From Shewanella saliphila (lineage in GTDB: Bacteria; Pseudomonadota; Gammaproteobacteria; Enterobacterales; Shewanellaceae), in NCBI RefSeq assembly GCF_014648295.1, contig NZ_BMQV01000004.1, positions 62,001 to 126,000 of the forward strand: a stretch of 64,000 nt of DNA, read 5' to 3'. The position numbers and the translations under genes were made by a program. The notes beneath the pieces were generated by a model. It searched no databases, was not told where the DNA came from, and saw only the letters and a program-made list of their open reading frames with translations. Below are positions 39,554 to 53,111 of the stretch, in pieces (positions within the stretch are counted from its first letter, which is position 1; every line of letters begins with the position of its first letter).

Positions 39554-39673
39554 ATTGTTGGCACTTTTCATGGCAGTTAGGTGTGTTCCTGATGCTAAAT
39601 CGCTACTATTGCGTCTAGACTGCCAGAAATAGCGCACTCTTGACTAGTTTTTTATTCGACATCTGAGGCCGAA

Positions 39674-41041
39674 ATGGCACAATTTTTCAAAGAAAAACCG
39701 AACAAATCTAAACAATTATCTGCCAAGCTTTCATTAGACATCACCCAGTTAGATCATTTAGGTGCCGGAATTGCCCAGCATCAAGGTAAAGTTGTGTTTG
39801 TCGCAGGGGCGTTGCCAGGCGAACGTGCCACGGTGCAGCTCGTTGAGCAAAAGAAAAGTTATGCCAAAGCTAAACTTATCAAAATTGATAGTCCAGCCAC
39901 TAGCCGTATTAAAGCCCATTGCCCGCATTATGTGCAATGCGGGGGCTGCGATTTACAACATATGGACACACAGGCACAACGCGAACATAAACAAACTGCG
40001 TTAGTTGACCTTATTGCTAAGTTATCCAGTGCTGAGGCTGTAGCTGAAAACCTTGTTACCACGCCTATTGTTGATGATGCTTGGCATTATCGGCGCCGAG
40101 CTAGGTTGGCGACAGTATTTGACAAAAACACCCAACGTTTACAGTTGGGGTTTCGGTCTGCAAACAGCAATAAAGTTGTTGAAATTAACCAATGTCCAGT
40201 GCTTGCTGCGCCGTTGTCTGAACTTATCACGCCGCTGGCGGTTAATTTAAATCAGCTAAAAGCAAAAGCCAGTTTAGGGCATGTTGAATTAACCCAAGCT
40301 GACAATGGCCATTTTGCCGTGTTGAGGGTCACTAAAACCTTACCTAATTCTGATTTACGTTGGTTAAGTGGTTTTGCCGAAAAGCATCAACTTCATTTAT
40401 TGTTGCAAGATGACGCCGGCCAGCTAACTCAGGTTTATCCAGCTCTGTCATCTGATGAAGATAAAGTGACATTACCGTTTTACCTTTTAGCAGATAACAG
40501 CGTTCGTTGCTCATTCACGCCGGGTAATTTTGTTCAGGTGAATGGCGTGATAAATCAAGCTATGGTTGAACAAGCGATTGACTGGCTCGATCCTCAAGCC
40601 GGCGAGCGGATCCTTGATTTGTTTTGCGGCGTCGGTAACTTTAGTTTGCCGTTAGCGAAAAAAGCGGCGCAAGTGATTGCCGTTGAAGGTGTAGCAGAAA
40701 TGGTTGAGCAGGCCAAACAGAATGCACTCGATAATCAATTAACGAATGTGAGCTTTTACCATGCTGACTTAAGTGCCGATTTATCTGAGCAAATCTGGCT
40801 GGGTAAAATTGATAAATTGTTACTTGATCCTGCTAGAGCTGGCGCTTACGAAAGTCTGCAATGGTTGCAAAAAATGCAACCTAAAAAGGTGGTTTATGTG
40901 TCGTGTAATCCGGCAAGTTTAGCCCGCGACAGTAGTGTATTATTAGCCAATGGTTATCGAATTGCTAAAGTAGGTTTAGTTGATATGTTTCCTCAAACGC
41001 ATCATATTGAGGCGATGGTCTTATTTGAGCTAGGTAAATAA
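39674..41041 (+). CDS. rlmD: RlmD, 23S rRNA (uracil-1939-C5)-methyltransferase
   Basis: A 455-residue RumA/RlmD. A TRAM domain (about 15-75) is followed by a [4Fe-4S] cysteine cluster in [10 protein letters not shown] (about 92-101). The Rossmann methyltransferase core has the SAM motif [13 protein letters not shown] (about 315-327), and the catalytic Cys lies in [11 protein letters not shown] (about 410). It methylates U1939 of 23S rRNA. It is divergent from barA and followed by relA, as in E. coli. Confidence 0.96.
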   Translation: MAQFFKEKPNKSKQLSAKLSLDITQLDHLGAGIAQHQGKVVFVAGALPGERATVQLVEQKKSYAKAKLIKIDSPATSRIKAHCPHYVQCGGCDLQHMDTQAQREHKQTALVDLIAKLSSAEAVAENLVTTPIVDDAWHYRRRARLATVFDKNTQRLQLGFRSANSNKVVEINQCPVLAAPLSELITPLAVNLNQLKAKASLGHVELTQADNGHFAVLRVTKTLPNSDLRWLSGFAEKHQLHLLLQDDAGQLTQVYPALSSDEDKVTLPFYLLADNSVRCSFTPGNFVQVNGVINQAMVEQAIDWLDPQAGERILDLFCGVGNFSLPLAKKAAQVIAVEGVAEMVEQAKQNALDNQLTNVSFYHADLSADLSEQIWLGKIDKLLLDPARAGAYESLQWLQKMQPKKVVYVSCNPASLARDSSVLLANGYRIAKVGLVDMFPQTHHIEAMVLFELGK

Positions 41042-41224
41042 GTGTCAGCTTTTTCAGTATTATCAACTGGTATGCTATAAAATTGTTCAACTAACCATGT
41101 TTGAATTGACAAACGTGCCTAGGGCTTCAAGATAGCGTATTCAGTTGTAGTTTTTACCTCATTTTACCTTGAATCAGTGAAGTGAAGGTGGGTATCAGTC
41201 GGTCATGCGGCTAAGGAAGGGTTC

Positions 41225-43432
41225 ATGGTATCTGTTCGCGAAGCACATTTTAATACGCAAGCATTCCAATTAGATGAGTGGGTCGCCCGTTATATTGACG
41301 ACAAAGACGATGCTCAAATATTATTATCGTTGATCCAGCAAGTTGAGGCCTTACCGGTCAAAAACAAACTGGCGCACACCGAGTTGCTTGCGCGTGCCCG
41401 TGAAATGATCGAAATTTTAGCGCCACTGAACATGGACATTGAAACCCTGCAAGCGGCCGTGTTGTTTTTAATGCATGAAGCTGGCGTGTTAAGTGATGAG
41501 CAATTAGCTGAAAAGTACGGCGACAATTTAGCAAAGCTGGTGGCCAGCGTGGTCACCATGAATGCCATTGGCGCACTTAAAGTCAGCGAAAACTCACGTG
41601 ATGCCGAACCACAAATCGACAATATTCGTAAAATGTTACTGGCGATGGTTGAAGACGTACGCGCAGTAGTGATTAAACTTGCCGAGCGCGTGTGTTTATT
41701 GCGCGCGGTGAAAAATGCCGATGAAGAAACACGGGTGCTATTAGCCCGTGAAATTGCCGACATATACGCCCCCTTAGCTAACCGTTTAGGTATTGGTCAG
41801 CTTAAATGGGAGCTTGAAGATATTTCGTTCCGCTACTTACACCCAATGGTATATAAAGACATCGCGAAACAGCTTGATGGTAAACGTGTTGACCGTGAAG
41901 TGTTTATCGACAAGTTTGTTACCCAGTTACAGCAACGGTTAGATAACGATGATATCCGCGCCAAAGTCTATGGCCGCCCCAAACATATTTACAGCATTTG
42001 GCGTAAAATGAAGGGCAAAGATCTTAAGTTTGATGAATTATTTGACGTAAGAGCTGTGCGCATCGTGACTGAACGCTTACAAGATTGTTATGGCGCGTTA
42101 GGCGTTGTGCATGATTTATGGCACCACATTCCGCGCGAGTTTGACGATTACGTCGCCAACCCTAAACCGAACGGTTATCAATCCATTCATACCGTCGTGG
42201 TGGGCCCTGAAGGCAAAACCGTCGAAATTCAAATTCGTACTGAAGCCATGCATCAAGATTCTGAACTTGGTGTGGCTGCGCACTGGAAGTACAAAGAAGG
42301 TGCGGGTAACGCCAAACAAACCGGCTACGAAGAAAAAATTAACTGGCTACGTAAAATTTTACAGTGGCAAGAAGATGTGGCCGAAAGTGGCAACTTGGTA
42401 GATGAAGTCCGCAGTCAGGTATTTGAAGACCGAGTTTATGTATTTACCCCTAACGGTGAGGTTGTCGACTTACCTTTAGGCTCTACCGTGCTCGACTTTG
42501 CTTATTACATTCACTCACAAGTGGGGCATAAATGTATTGGTGCTAAAGTGGATGGCCGTATTGTGCCGTTTACTTACCAGGTTGAAACCGGTGAGCGCAT
42601 TGAAATTATTACGTCAAAAACGCCTAACCCAAAACGCGATTGGTTAAATCCTAACTTGGGATACATTAAGTCGTCTCGTTCTCGCTCTAAAATTCAACAT
42701 TGGTTTAAACAGCAAGATCGCGACAAAAATATTGCTGCCGGTAAAGAAATGCTCGAGTCAGAGTTATCCCGCGTTGGCTTAAAAATTAAAGATGCGACTG
42801 TGGCAGTTGAACGTTTTAACCTTAATACTATGGACGATATGTTAGCGGCCATTGGTGGTGGAGATTTACGCTTAAACCAAGTGGTCAACTTTACCGAAAC
42901 CAAAGTCCGAAAAGTTGAAGATACCGACGAAGATTTAGTTGAAGACATTCTTAAAAAGGCCTCTAACAAACCGAAAAAATCTAGTAAAGGTCAGGTTGAA
43001 GTTAACGGTGTGGGCAACTTAATGAGCCACATTGCCCGTTGTTGTCAGCCGGTACCGGGTGATGAGATTTTTGGTTATATCACCATGGGTCGTGGTATTT
43101 CTGTGCACCGAAGTGATTGCGAGCAGGTTAAAGAGTTAATGCGGGCACACCCTGAACGCAGTGTCGATGTGATTTGGGGCGAAAACTACTCTGGTGGTTA
43201 CCGTATTCGAGTACGAGTATTATCCCATGATCGCAGTGGCTTATTACGCGACTTAACCACAGTACTGGCTGCTGAAAAGTCGAACGTAATGGCCATGAGC
43301 TCATCATCGGACGTGAAAACCCAAACCGCAACCGTAGAGCTTGAACTTGAGCTCTATAATCTCGATGGTTTATCACGCATCATTGCTAAATTATCGCAAG
43401 TTGACGGTGTGATTGAGTCTCGTAGGCTGTAA
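41225..43432 (+). CDS. relA: RelA, (p)ppGpp synthetase
   Basis: A 735-residue RelA. The pseudo-hydrolase domain (about 25-190) lacks the His-Asp pair, reading VLFLMHEAGV where HD enzymes keep it. The synthetase domain (about 240-370) has VYGRPKHIYSIWRKM and FDELFDVRAVR. TGS (about 400-465), helical, zinc-finger-like (CCQP around 600) and ACT (about 655-735) domains follow. It makes (p)ppGpp on stalled ribosomes. AAGGAAGGG precedes the ATG. Confidence 0.97.
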   Translation: MVSVREAHFNTQAFQLDEWVARYIDDKDDAQILLSLIQQVEALPVKNKLAHTELLARAREMIEILAPLNMDIETLQAAVLFLMHEAGVLSDEQLAEKYGDNLAKLVASVVTMNAIGALKVSENSRDAEPQIDNIRKMLLAMVEDVRAVVIKLAERVCLLRAVKNADEETRVLLAREIADIYAPLANRLGIGQLKWELEDISFRYLHPMVYKDIAKQLDGKRVDREVFIDKFVTQLQQRLDNDDIRAKVYGRPKHIYSIWRKMKGKDLKFDELFDVRAVRIVTERLQDCYGALGVVHDLWHHIPREFDDYVANPKPNGYQSIHTVVVGPEGKTVEIQIRTEAMHQDSELGVAAHWKYKEGAGNAKQTGYEEKINWLRKILQWQEDVAESGNLVDEVRSQVFEDRVYVFTPNGEVVDLPLGSTVLDFAYYIHSQVGHKCIGAKVDGRIVPFTYQVETGERIEIITSKTPNPKRDWLNPNLGYIKSSRSRSKIQHWFKQQDRDKNIAAGKEMLESELSRVGLKIKDATVAVERFNLNTMDDMLAAIGGGDLRLNQVVNFTETKVRKVEDTDEDLVEDILKKASNKPKKSSKGQVEVNGVGNLMSHIARCCQPVPGDEIFGYITMGRGISVHRSDCEQVKELMRAHPERSVDVIWGENYSGGYRIRVRVLSHDRSGLLRDLTTVLAAEKSNVMAMSSSSDVKTQTATVELELELYNLDGLSRIIAKLSQVDGVIESRRL

Positions 43433-43462
43433 AACAGTAAGATTTAATAACATACTCTGCGT

Positions 43463-43491
43463 AAAGGCACCTTAATCTAGGTGCCTTTTTA
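43463..43491 (+). terminator. Terminator between relA and mazG
   Basis: AAAGGCACCT pairs with AGGTGCCTTTTT around TAATCT, 31 bases past the relA stop. Confidence 0.88.
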
Positions 43492-43525
43492 ATTAAAGTG
43501 CCGTTCAATTTAGAGGATAAACAAG

Positions 43526-44347
43526 GTGGCAAACATTCAATCGCTATTGGACATTATGAAGCAATTACGCGATCCGCAAACGGGGTGCCCGTGGGATCTT
43601 GCCCAAGACTTTGCCACCATAGTGCCTTTTACTCTAGAAGAAGCCTATGAGGTGGTCGATACCATAGAGCGCAAAGCATGGCAGGAATTACCCGATGAAT
43701 TGGGCGATTTGTTGTTTCAAGTGGTGTTTTATTGTCAATTAGGCCAGGAGCAAGGCATGTTTGACTTTGCCACGGTTGTCGAGCGTATTAGCGATAAATT
43801 AACCCGGCGCCATCCACATGTGTTTGCGCAGGCTGATGGCCAAATCAGTGATCCTATTACCAATACCCAAGAGTTAAGCCAAGCCTGGGACACATTAAAA
43901 GCCAATGAGCGTCAGCAAAAGCAGCTTCATTCAGCATTAGACGATATTCCGCAAGCGTTACCGGCATTATCTCGCGCACGTAAAATTCAACATCGGGTAG
44001 CCAAAGTCGGCTTTGACTGGGCCGAACTTGAACCTGTGGTAGCCAAAATACACGAAGAAATCGATGAAGTGTTGGTGGAGGTAAACAAAAGCCATGACGA
44101 CCCAGCTTACTCGCAAAATCATATTCAAGATGAGATGGGGGATTTATTATTTTCTGTGGTCAATTTAGCCAGGCATTTAAAGGTCGACCCAGAACAAGCG
44201 CTTCGCCAAGCTAATAACAAATTTGAGCGCAGATTTAGAGGCGTTGAGCATTATGTTGCCGACAGCGGAAAAGCCATCGAACAGCATACATTAAGTGAGT
44301 TAGATGGTTACTGGGACAAGGTAAAGCAAGACGAAAAGGCAAATTAA
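43526..44347 (+). CDS. mazG: Nucleoside triphosphate pyrophosphohydrolase MazG
   Basis: A 273-residue MazG with two tandem MazG folds (about 20-120 and 145-255). Metal-binding ExxE motifs are visible in FTLEEAYEVVD...LPDELGDLLFQ and in the second repeat IHEEIDEVLVE...QDEMGDLLFS. MazG hydrolyses (d)NTPs to monophosphates. The start is GTG at 43526 with AGAGG upstream. It lies between relA and pyrG, the standard order; no mazEF toxin-antitoxin pair is present here. Confidence 0.95.
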   Translation: MANIQSLLDIMKQLRDPQTGCPWDLAQDFATIVPFTLEEAYEVVDTIERKAWQELPDELGDLLFQVVFYCQLGQEQGMFDFATVVERISDKLTRRHPHVFAQADGQISDPITNTQELSQAWDTLKANERQQKQLHSALDDIPQALPALSRARKIQHRVAKVGFDWAELEPVVAKIHEEIDEVLVEVNKSHDDPAYSQNHIQDEMGDLLFSVVNLARHLKVDPEQALRQANNKFERRFRGVEHYVADSGKAIEQHTLSELDGYWDKVKQDEKAN

Positions 44348-44413
44348 GCTAAAATTAGCGTGTTTAAGTTTGTCGAATCGAAGTGGCTTTGATATACTAT
44401 CGCCCCGTCCTAG

Positions 44414-46099
<1,686 letters not shown>

Positions 46100-46109
46100 A
46101 TTTGAAACA

Positions 46110-46141
46110 GCCGTTAATGTTGATGCATTAACGGCTTTTTT
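46110..46141 (+). terminator. Terminator of pyrG
   Basis: GCCGTTAATG pairs with CATTAACGGC around a six-base loop, followed by TTTTTT. Confidence 0.9.
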
Positions 46142-46331
46142 GTCTATGATGTATGCGTAAGATCAAATAATCGTCAATCTGATGCCTTACAGTGGTTAAA
46201 ACTAAGTTGAAGCTAAATCCAATTCGATTTATCCTAAGCGCAGATAAAATAAAATTACCAAACTGAAAGTTAAATACCAATAAATCGACAGCTTTAACGA
46301 ATATAGTGGTTTTATTGGTATTGGCTTTTAA

Positions 46332-47678
<1,347 letters not shown>

Positions 47679-47694
47679 TTTTTTGCTTTAGTTT

Positions 47695-47723
47695 AAAAAG
47701 GCCACCACTCGGTGGCCTTTTTT
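47695..47723 (+). terminator. Terminator of eno
   Basis: GGCCACC pairs with GGTGGCC around ACTC, preceded by AAAAA and followed by TTTTTT. Confidence 0.92.
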
Positions 47724-47777
47724 GTTGTACTATAACCAACAGACATTTTAGGGGTTAATACAGCGTAACTTGATATT

Positions 47778-48080
47778 ATGAAACGACTAATATTATTAAT
47801 GATAGGTTTATTGGCAATTTTGCAATATCGGCTGTGGCTAGGCGATAACAATTTATCAGAGTATGTCGTGCTGCAAGCCCAGATTGACGCCCAGCAACAA
47901 AGCAACCAAAAGCTGGTGGCCCGCAATCAAATCCTTAAAGAAGAAATCATCGATCTAAAAAGTGGCACCGAAGCCATTGAAGAGCGTGCTCGTAACGAAC
48001 TTGGCATGGTCAAAGACGGTGAGACTTTTTACCGCGTGGTGGGCAGTGAGCTGCGCGAGCAACAACCGTTTAACCCATAA
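47778..48080 (+). CDS. ftsB: Cell division protein FtsB
   Basis: A 100-residue bitopic protein with one transmembrane helix (about 3-20), then a leucine-rich coiled coil (about 28-70) and the conserved EERARNELGMVKDGETFYRV (about 73-92). FtsB bridges FtsL and FtsQ in the divisome and helps activate septal synthesis. The eno-ftsB-ispD-ispF order is conserved in gammaproteobacteria. Confidence 0.95.
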   Translation: MKRLILLMIGLLAILQYRLWLGDNNLSEYVVLQAQIDAQQQSNQKLVARNQILKEEIIDLKSGTEAIEERARNELGMVKDGETFYRVVGSELREQQPFNP

Positions 48081-48127
48081 AATCATTCGCTTTAACTACG
48101 CCATAATAACGATAACAATGGTCTACT

Positions 48128-48829
48128 ATGCAAAACAACTCTGATTCTATTATTGCGATTGTGCCAGCTGCAGGTATCGGTAGTCGTATGGCGGCTGATA
48201 AACCTAAGCAATATTTACAACTCGGCCAACAAACCATTTTAGCGCACACTCTCGATGTTTTATTATCACACCCACAGATCGCCCAAGTGGTTATCGCGCT
48301 TCATCCACAAGACCAGTACTTTCAGCATTTAGCCCAGTCTAAACACCCTAAATTGACCCAAGTTATAGGTGGGGGAGAACGGGCAGACTCTGTATTGGCG
48401 GCCCTGAACATGGCCAAGACCATTAACCCAACAGCCTGGGCATTGGTTCACGATGCTGCCAGACCTTGTTTGTGCCATAGCGATATCGATAAGCTGCTAG
48501 AATCACAGTCACGCTTTCCTCAAGGGGCGATTTTAGCCGCTCCGGTACGTGATACCATGAAGCGCAGTGACGCCAGTGGCATTATCACTAATACGGTTGA
48601 AAGAGCATTATTATGGCATGCATTAACGCCACAATATTTTCCTATCGACACGTTACAGGCTAACCTTGCTAATGCCCTTAAAGCTAACGTCAATATTACC
48701 GACGAGGCTAGTGCAATGGAGTGGGCAGGTGTTATGCCCGGCTTGGTGACAGGCCGTGTTGATAATATTAAAGTCACTCACCCTGATGATTTACAGCTTG
48801 CTCAACTGTTTATGTCGCAAGCACAATAA
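48128..48829 (+). CDS. ispD: IspD, 2-C-methyl-D-erythritol 4-phosphate cytidylyltransferase
   Basis: A 233-residue nucleotidyltransferase. The CTP-binding motif is PAAGIGSRMAADKPKQYL (about 13-30), with VHDAARPC (about 108) and the later DTMKRS and ERALLWHALTPQ motifs. It performs the third step of the MEP isoprenoid pathway, whose later enzyme IspF is encoded 36 bases downstream. IspC and IspE are not in this window. Confidence 0.97.
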   Translation: MQNNSDSIIAIVPAAGIGSRMAADKPKQYLQLGQQTILAHTLDVLLSHPQIAQVVIALHPQDQYFQHLAQSKHPKLTQVIGGGERADSVLAALNMAKTINPTAWALVHDAARPCLCHSDIDKLLESQSRFPQGAILAAPVRDTMKRSDASGIITNTVERALLWHALTPQYFPIDTLQANLANALKANVNITDEASAMEWAGVMPGLVTGRVDNIKVTHPDDLQLAQLFMSQAQ

Positions 48830-48865
48830 CCACATTGTAAAGATAACTTCGCCGCAAGGATTAAC

Positions 48866-49351
48866 ATGAATATACGTATTGGCCATGGTTTTGATGTACA
48901 TAAGTTTGGTGGCGATAAACCACTTATTTTAGGTGGTGTTGTTGTTCCTTATGACACTGGGTTAATTGCTCATTCTGATGGCGATGTGGTTTTACATGCT
49001 GTGAGCGACGCTATTCTAGGGGCGATGGCATTAGGCGATATTGGCAAACATTTTCCTGACACTGATGTTAATTTTGCAGGGGCTGATAGCCGGGCGCTTT
49101 TAAAGCATTGTTATCAATTGGCCGTTGAGAAACAGTTTGTCATTGGCAATCTTGATGTCACTGTGATTGCCCAGGCTCCTAAGATGGCGCCACATATTGA
49201 GGCAATACGTCAATGTTTAAGTGACGATTTACAAACCGAACTCGACAATATAAATGTCAAAGCGACCACCACTGAAAAGCTGGGTTTTACCGGACGTAAA
49301 GAAGGTATAGCTGTAGAAGCTGTCGTACTGATGGTAAGTCAATCGCGTTAA
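48866..49351 (+). CDS. ispF: IspF, 2-C-methyl-D-erythritol 2,4-cyclodiphosphate synthase
   Basis: A 161-residue IspF starting [16 protein letters not shown]; the zinc-binding DxH (Asp10/His12) and the third ligand His44 (in [25 protein letters not shown]) are visible. The C-terminal [15 protein letters not shown] is the trimer/active-site signature. It forms the cyclic diphosphate of the MEP pathway. Adjacent to ispD in one operon. Confidence 0.97.
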   Translation: MNIRIGHGFDVHKFGGDKPLILGGVVVPYDTGLIAHSDGDVVLHAVSDAILGAMALGDIGKHFPDTDVNFAGADSRALLKHCYQLAVEKQFVIGNLDVTVIAQAPKMAPHIEAIRQCLSDDLQTELDNINVKATTTEKLGFTGRKEGIAVEAVVLMVSQSR

Positions 49352-49373
49352 TCACATAGAGAATGCTAGTTAG

Positions 49374-50471
49374 ATGAATGAATTACATTACCTGTTAGGT
49401 AAACCTTCAAGCCAAGCCGATTTACGAACTCACAATAGTGATTTTATTGTCAAAGAAATTTTGCCTTTTACCCCTACGGGTGAAGGTGAACATCATATGC
49501 TGCATATCCAAAAAAATGGCTTGAACACCGTCTATGTCGCTGAAGTGATTGCCAAGTTTGCTAAAGTGCACCCCAAAGAAGTGACCTATGCTGGGCAAAA
49601 AGATAAAAATGCCGTTACTGAACAGTGGTTTGGTGTACGTATTCCTGGCAAAGAAACGCCCGAGTGGACTCAATTAAATAACGATAAACTCACGGTGCTA
49701 TCAAGTAGTCGTCACAGCAAAAAACTGCGAATTGGTGCACTGCTTGGTAATCGTTTTGTCCTTACCTTGCGCAATATTACTGATGTTGCTGACGTTGAAT
49801 CTCGATTGCAGCAGATTGCCGCCGCCGGAGTACCAAACTATTTTGGCGAACAACGCTTTGGTCATGATGGTAAAAACTTAGTGATGGGACGCCAGATGTT
49901 AAATGGTGGCCGTAATGTTAAAGATCGTAACAAACGCAGCATGTATTTATCAGCTGTGCGCTCAAACATATTTAACCTCGTGGTATCACACCGTTTAGCC
50001 ACACATCAAACACAAACGATAGTGGGTGATTGTGTGATGCTTGCGGGCAGTAAAAGCTATTTTACCGTCGATGCCTGGGACGATGTGCTTAATAAACGCT
50101 TAGCTGAAAAAGACATCCAATTATCTGCACCACTTTGGGGCCGCGGTAACCCACTGGCAAAAGATGCTGCTTTTGAGCTAGAAATGACGCCATTAACAGA
50201 TTATTCAGACGATTTATCTGGGCTTGAAAATGCTGGTTTATCACAAGAAAGACGGCCTTTGTTGCTTGAGCCTCAAGGAATGAAATGGCACTTTGACGCA
50301 GATGTCCTTACGCTTGAGTTTATGTTGCCCGCTGGCAGTTATGCTACCTCGGTACTGCGCGAACTTGCTAACTATCAAGATGTCCAAGAACAACAAAGAA
50401 AAGTCATGATAGCTGAGCAACAAGCACAACGTTTAGCACAATCTGAATCAACCTCTCAAAAAGAGTCATAA
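49374..50471 (+). CDS. truD: TruD, tRNA pseudouridine-13 synthase
   Basis: A 365-residue TruD. The catalytic aspartate lies in [18 protein letters not shown] (about residue 80). NYFGEQRFG (about 165), [13 protein letters not shown] and the C-terminal [13 protein letters not shown] complete the signature. It makes pseudouridine 13 in tRNA-Glu. The C-terminus carries a Gln-rich helical extension. It ends three bases before surE, so the two are translationally linked. Confidence 0.95.
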   Translation: MNELHYLLGKPSSQADLRTHNSDFIVKEILPFTPTGEGEHHMLHIQKNGLNTVYVAEVIAKFAKVHPKEVTYAGQKDKNAVTEQWFGVRIPGKETPEWTQLNNDKLTVLSSSRHSKKLRIGALLGNRFVLTLRNITDVADVESRLQQIAAAGVPNYFGEQRFGHDGKNLVMGRQMLNGGRNVKDRNKRSMYLSAVRSNIFNLVVSHRLATHQTQTIVGDCVMLAGSKSYFTVDAWDDVLNKRLAEKDIQLSAPLWGRGNPLAKDAAFELEMTPLTDYSDDLSGLENAGLSQERRPLLLEPQGMKWHFDADVLTLEFMLPAGSYATSVLRELANYQDVQEQQRKVMIAEQQAQRLAQSESTSQKES

Positions 50472-50473
50472 CG

Positions 50474-51223
50474 ATGATAAATATTTTGGTCAGTAATGAT
50501 GATGGCGTTCATGCTCCTGGCATTATCGCGTTAACTCAAGCGTTGAGTGAGTTTGCTCAAGTGTTGACTGTCGCGCCTGACCGAAACTGTTCTGGGGCGA
50601 GCAACTCTTTAACCTTGACTAATCCATTAAGAATTAATAACTTAGATAATGGTTATATTTCAGTCAATGGTACACCTACTGACTGTGTCCATTTAGCCAT
50701 TAGACAGTTATGTCAGCATGAGCCTGATATTGTGGTTTCTGGTATTAATGCTGGAGCGAATATGGGGGATGATACTTTGTATTCTGGTACCGTGGCCGCG
50801 GCGATGGAAGGGCGCTTTTTAGGCTTACCCGCTATCGCAATTTCGTTAGTCGGTAAATCGTTAACTCATTATGACAGTGCAGCGATTTATGCTGCAAAAA
50901 TAGTTAAGGGCTTGCTGGCACACCCCGTTAATAGCGATCAAATTTTAAATGTAAATGTACCTGATTTGCCTTTAGAACAAATTAAAGGCATTAAAGTGAC
51001 ACGTTTAGGAGCAAGGCATAAAGCCGAGGGTATGATTAAAACCCAAGACCCTGCTGGCAGAGACATCTACTGGCTTGGCCCGGTGGGCAGTGAGCAAGAT
51101 GCTGGCGAAGGTACCGATTTTGGCGCAATAGCAGCAGGTTATGTCTCAATCACGCCTTTAACCGTAGACTTAACAGCTTACAATCAATTAAACGGATTAG
51201 CTGAGTGGATAACAAAAATATGA
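50474..51223 (+). CDS. surE: SurE, 5'/3'-nucleotidase
   Basis: A 249-residue survival protein SurE. The metal site is [11 protein letters not shown] (Asp8/Asp9), with the downstream [12 protein letters not shown] (Ser about 39) and [12 protein letters not shown] motif (Asn about 92). It is a metal-dependent nucleotidase with exopolyphosphatase activity, important in stationary phase. The stop codon overlaps the pcm start in an ATGA, giving translational coupling. Confidence 0.96.
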   Translation: MINILVSNDDGVHAPGIIALTQALSEFAQVLTVAPDRNCSGASNSLTLTNPLRINNLDNGYISVNGTPTDCVHLAIRQLCQHEPDIVVSGINAGANMGDDTLYSGTVAAAMEGRFLGLPAIAISLVGKSLTHYDSAAIYAAKIVKGLLAHPVNSDQILNVNVPDLPLEQIKGIKVTRLGARHKAEGMIKTQDPAGRDIYWLGPVGSEQDAGEGTDFGAIAAGYVSITPLTVDLTAYNQLNGLAEWITKI

Positions 51224-51855
51224 CCCACGTTGCATCAACATCAGCAGTGAATTTAGCAAAAAAATTGTCTGATGCAGGCATCCGCCACCCAGCAGTATTA
51301 CAAGCGGTGGCCACCACGCCGCGAGAGTTATTTCTTGACGGTGCATTAGCACATAAAGCCTATGAAAATACTGCGTTACCGATAGGCCAGGGGCAAACGA
51401 TTTCGCAGCCTTATATCGTAGCGCGTATGACCGAATTGCTCTTGCAACACAATCCGCAAAAAGTACTCGAAATTGGCACTGGCTCGGGATATCAAGCTGC
51501 AGTACTGGCGTCACTCATTCCTGAGCTGTGTACTATAGAGCGAATAAAAGCGTTGCAAATTCAAGCTAGGCAACGATTAAAACGCTTAGACTTGCACAAT
51601 GTATCGTTTAAATATGGTGACGGCTGGCAGGGGTGGCCTAATCGTGGCCCTTTTGATGGCATCATGGTGACTGCAGCGGCTGCGTCTGTGCCTCAAGCCT
51701 TGCTTGAGCAGTTAGCTGATAACGGCGTATTAATTATTCCAGTAGGTGAGGATACTCAGCAGCTGCTTAAGATTACGCGTACAGGGCATGAGTTTCACTC
51801 CGAAATAGTAGAAGCCGTTAAATTTGTGCCATTAATCAATGGTGATTTAGCGTAA
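51220..51855 (+). CDS. pcm: Protein-L-isoaspartate O-methyltransferase
   Basis: About 211 residues from the ATG at 51220, which overlaps the surE stop (ATGA); a GTG at 51205 is an alternative. The SAM motif is [14 protein letters not shown] (about 80-93), preceded by [19 protein letters not shown], the substrate-binding stretch. It methylates damaged isoaspartyl residues for repair. surE-pcm-nlpD-rpoS is the classical stationary-phase survival cluster. Confidence 0.96.
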   Translation: MTHVASTSAVNLAKKLSDAGIRHPAVLQAVATTPRELFLDGALAHKAYENTALPIGQGQTISQPYIVARMTELLLQHNPQKVLEIGTGSGYQAAVLASLIPELCTIERIKALQIQARQRLKRLDLHNVSFKYGDGWQGWPNRGPFDGIMVTAAAASVPQALLEQLADNGVLIIPVGEDTQQLLKITRTGHEFHSEIVEAVKFVPLINGDLA

Positions 51856-52102
51856 CATTGTTAGGTTAATTGTTGTTTAAAGCCATTACTCGTGAGTTGT
51901 GGCGATGATATGTAAAGTAGAGTTTATGACTATCTAAGTAAGTAATAACACTGTGTTAAAACAAAAAATAACACTAAAAACTTAGTGAAACGTCTTTTTT
52001 GTTGTGTTGTATCAAAGCTTGTTGCAAGGTATTGCTTAGTGTTAAACGTGCTAGCTCACACTTTCACCTTATTCTTGTGTATTTCCTAAAGGACTTAGTT
52101 TG

Positions 52103-53032
52103 ATGAAAACCGGTTGGCCAAATTGTTTGGTCTTAGCAATTATGCTGACAGGATGTAGTTTTCAAGCTGATCGTCCTGCGCCGGTTGATAGTTTATCATC
52201 AAGTCAATATGCTCCTCGTTACCACAAAGGTTCGTTAAAAAGCCATCAATACCAGGTCAAGAAGGGCGATACCCTGTATTCGATAGCGTGGGGTGCTGGG
52301 CGTAATTTTGTTGAGCTGGCGCGTGAGAATAATTTACAAGCCCCTTATACGATTTATCCAGGGCAAATGCTTAATTTGGTCTTGGCAAAGAAAACAGTAT
52401 CGTCGAGCCAAAAATCTTCACAATCTTATGTGCCTGCAGTGCAAACAAATGCTGCCACGGTACCTTATTCTACACCCCCCAGCCGTTCTGAAAATAAAAC
52501 AATCGTTTCAAACTCTTCGGCAAACTCAAGTGCAGCGCCTGTTTTAAACAGAACGAAAAAAGATCTTGATCACAATAAAAAGCCTGCGTATTCTGTAACA
52601 ACTACCCAACAAAATGTTAACCAAAGTGCAATCGGTGCCACCGCCAACTTGCCAAAACAAGTTCAGCAATGGCATTGGCCAGTGAGAGGTCGAATTATTG
52701 GATATTTTTCGACATCGGAACAAGGCAATCAAGGTATTAAAATTGCTGGTAATCGCGGTGATATTATTAAAGCCGCTGCTGATGGAAGGGTCGTGTACGC
52801 GGGCAATGCGTTACGGGGATATGGCAACTTAGTGATTATTAAACATAATGATGATTTTTTAAGTGCTTATGCTCATACAGACACGATAATGGTTAAAGAA
52901 AAGCAATATGTTAGCGCAGGGCAAACAGTTGCAAAAATGGGCAGTACCGGGACAAACCAAGTCATGCTTCATTTTGAAGTACGTTATCACGGTAAGTCAG
53001 TAAACCCATTACGATATCTACCTAAACAGTAA
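52103..53032 (+). CDS. nlpD: NlpD lipoprotein, divisome amidase activator (LysM + LytM/M23)
   Basis: A 309-residue lipoprotein starting at the ATG at 52103 (AAGGA upstream; the codon before is TTG). The lipobox is MLTGC, giving Cys16 or so. A LysM peptidoglycan-binding domain (about 50-95, YQVKKGDTLYSIAW) and an M23/LytM domain (about 210-305) follow. The M23 zinc residues are incomplete (LHFEV instead of HxH), as in E. coli NlpD, so it should activate amidase AmiC rather than cut peptidoglycan. The rpoS promoter is usually inside this gene. Confidence 0.95.
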   Translation: MKTGWPNCLVLAIMLTGCSFQADRPAPVDSLSSSQYAPRYHKGSLKSHQYQVKKGDTLYSIAWGAGRNFVELARENNLQAPYTIYPGQMLNLVLAKKTVSSSQKSSQSYVPAVQTNAATVPYSTPPSRSENKTIVSNSSANSSAAPVLNRTKKDLDHNKKPAYSVTTTQQNVNQSAIGATANLPKQVQQWHWPVRGRIIGYFSTSEQGNQGIKIAGNRGDIIKAAADGRVVYAGNALRGYGNLVIIKHNDDFLSAYAHTDTIMVKEKQYVSAGQTVAKMGSTGTNQVMLHFEVRYHGKSVNPLRYLPKQ

Positions 53033-53111
53033 TAGTTTAGCAACATAAATAACGGAGGATAGGCGAGTGCAGTAGATTACATACCACAAAATTAGGTTTG
53101 GGAGAGCAATT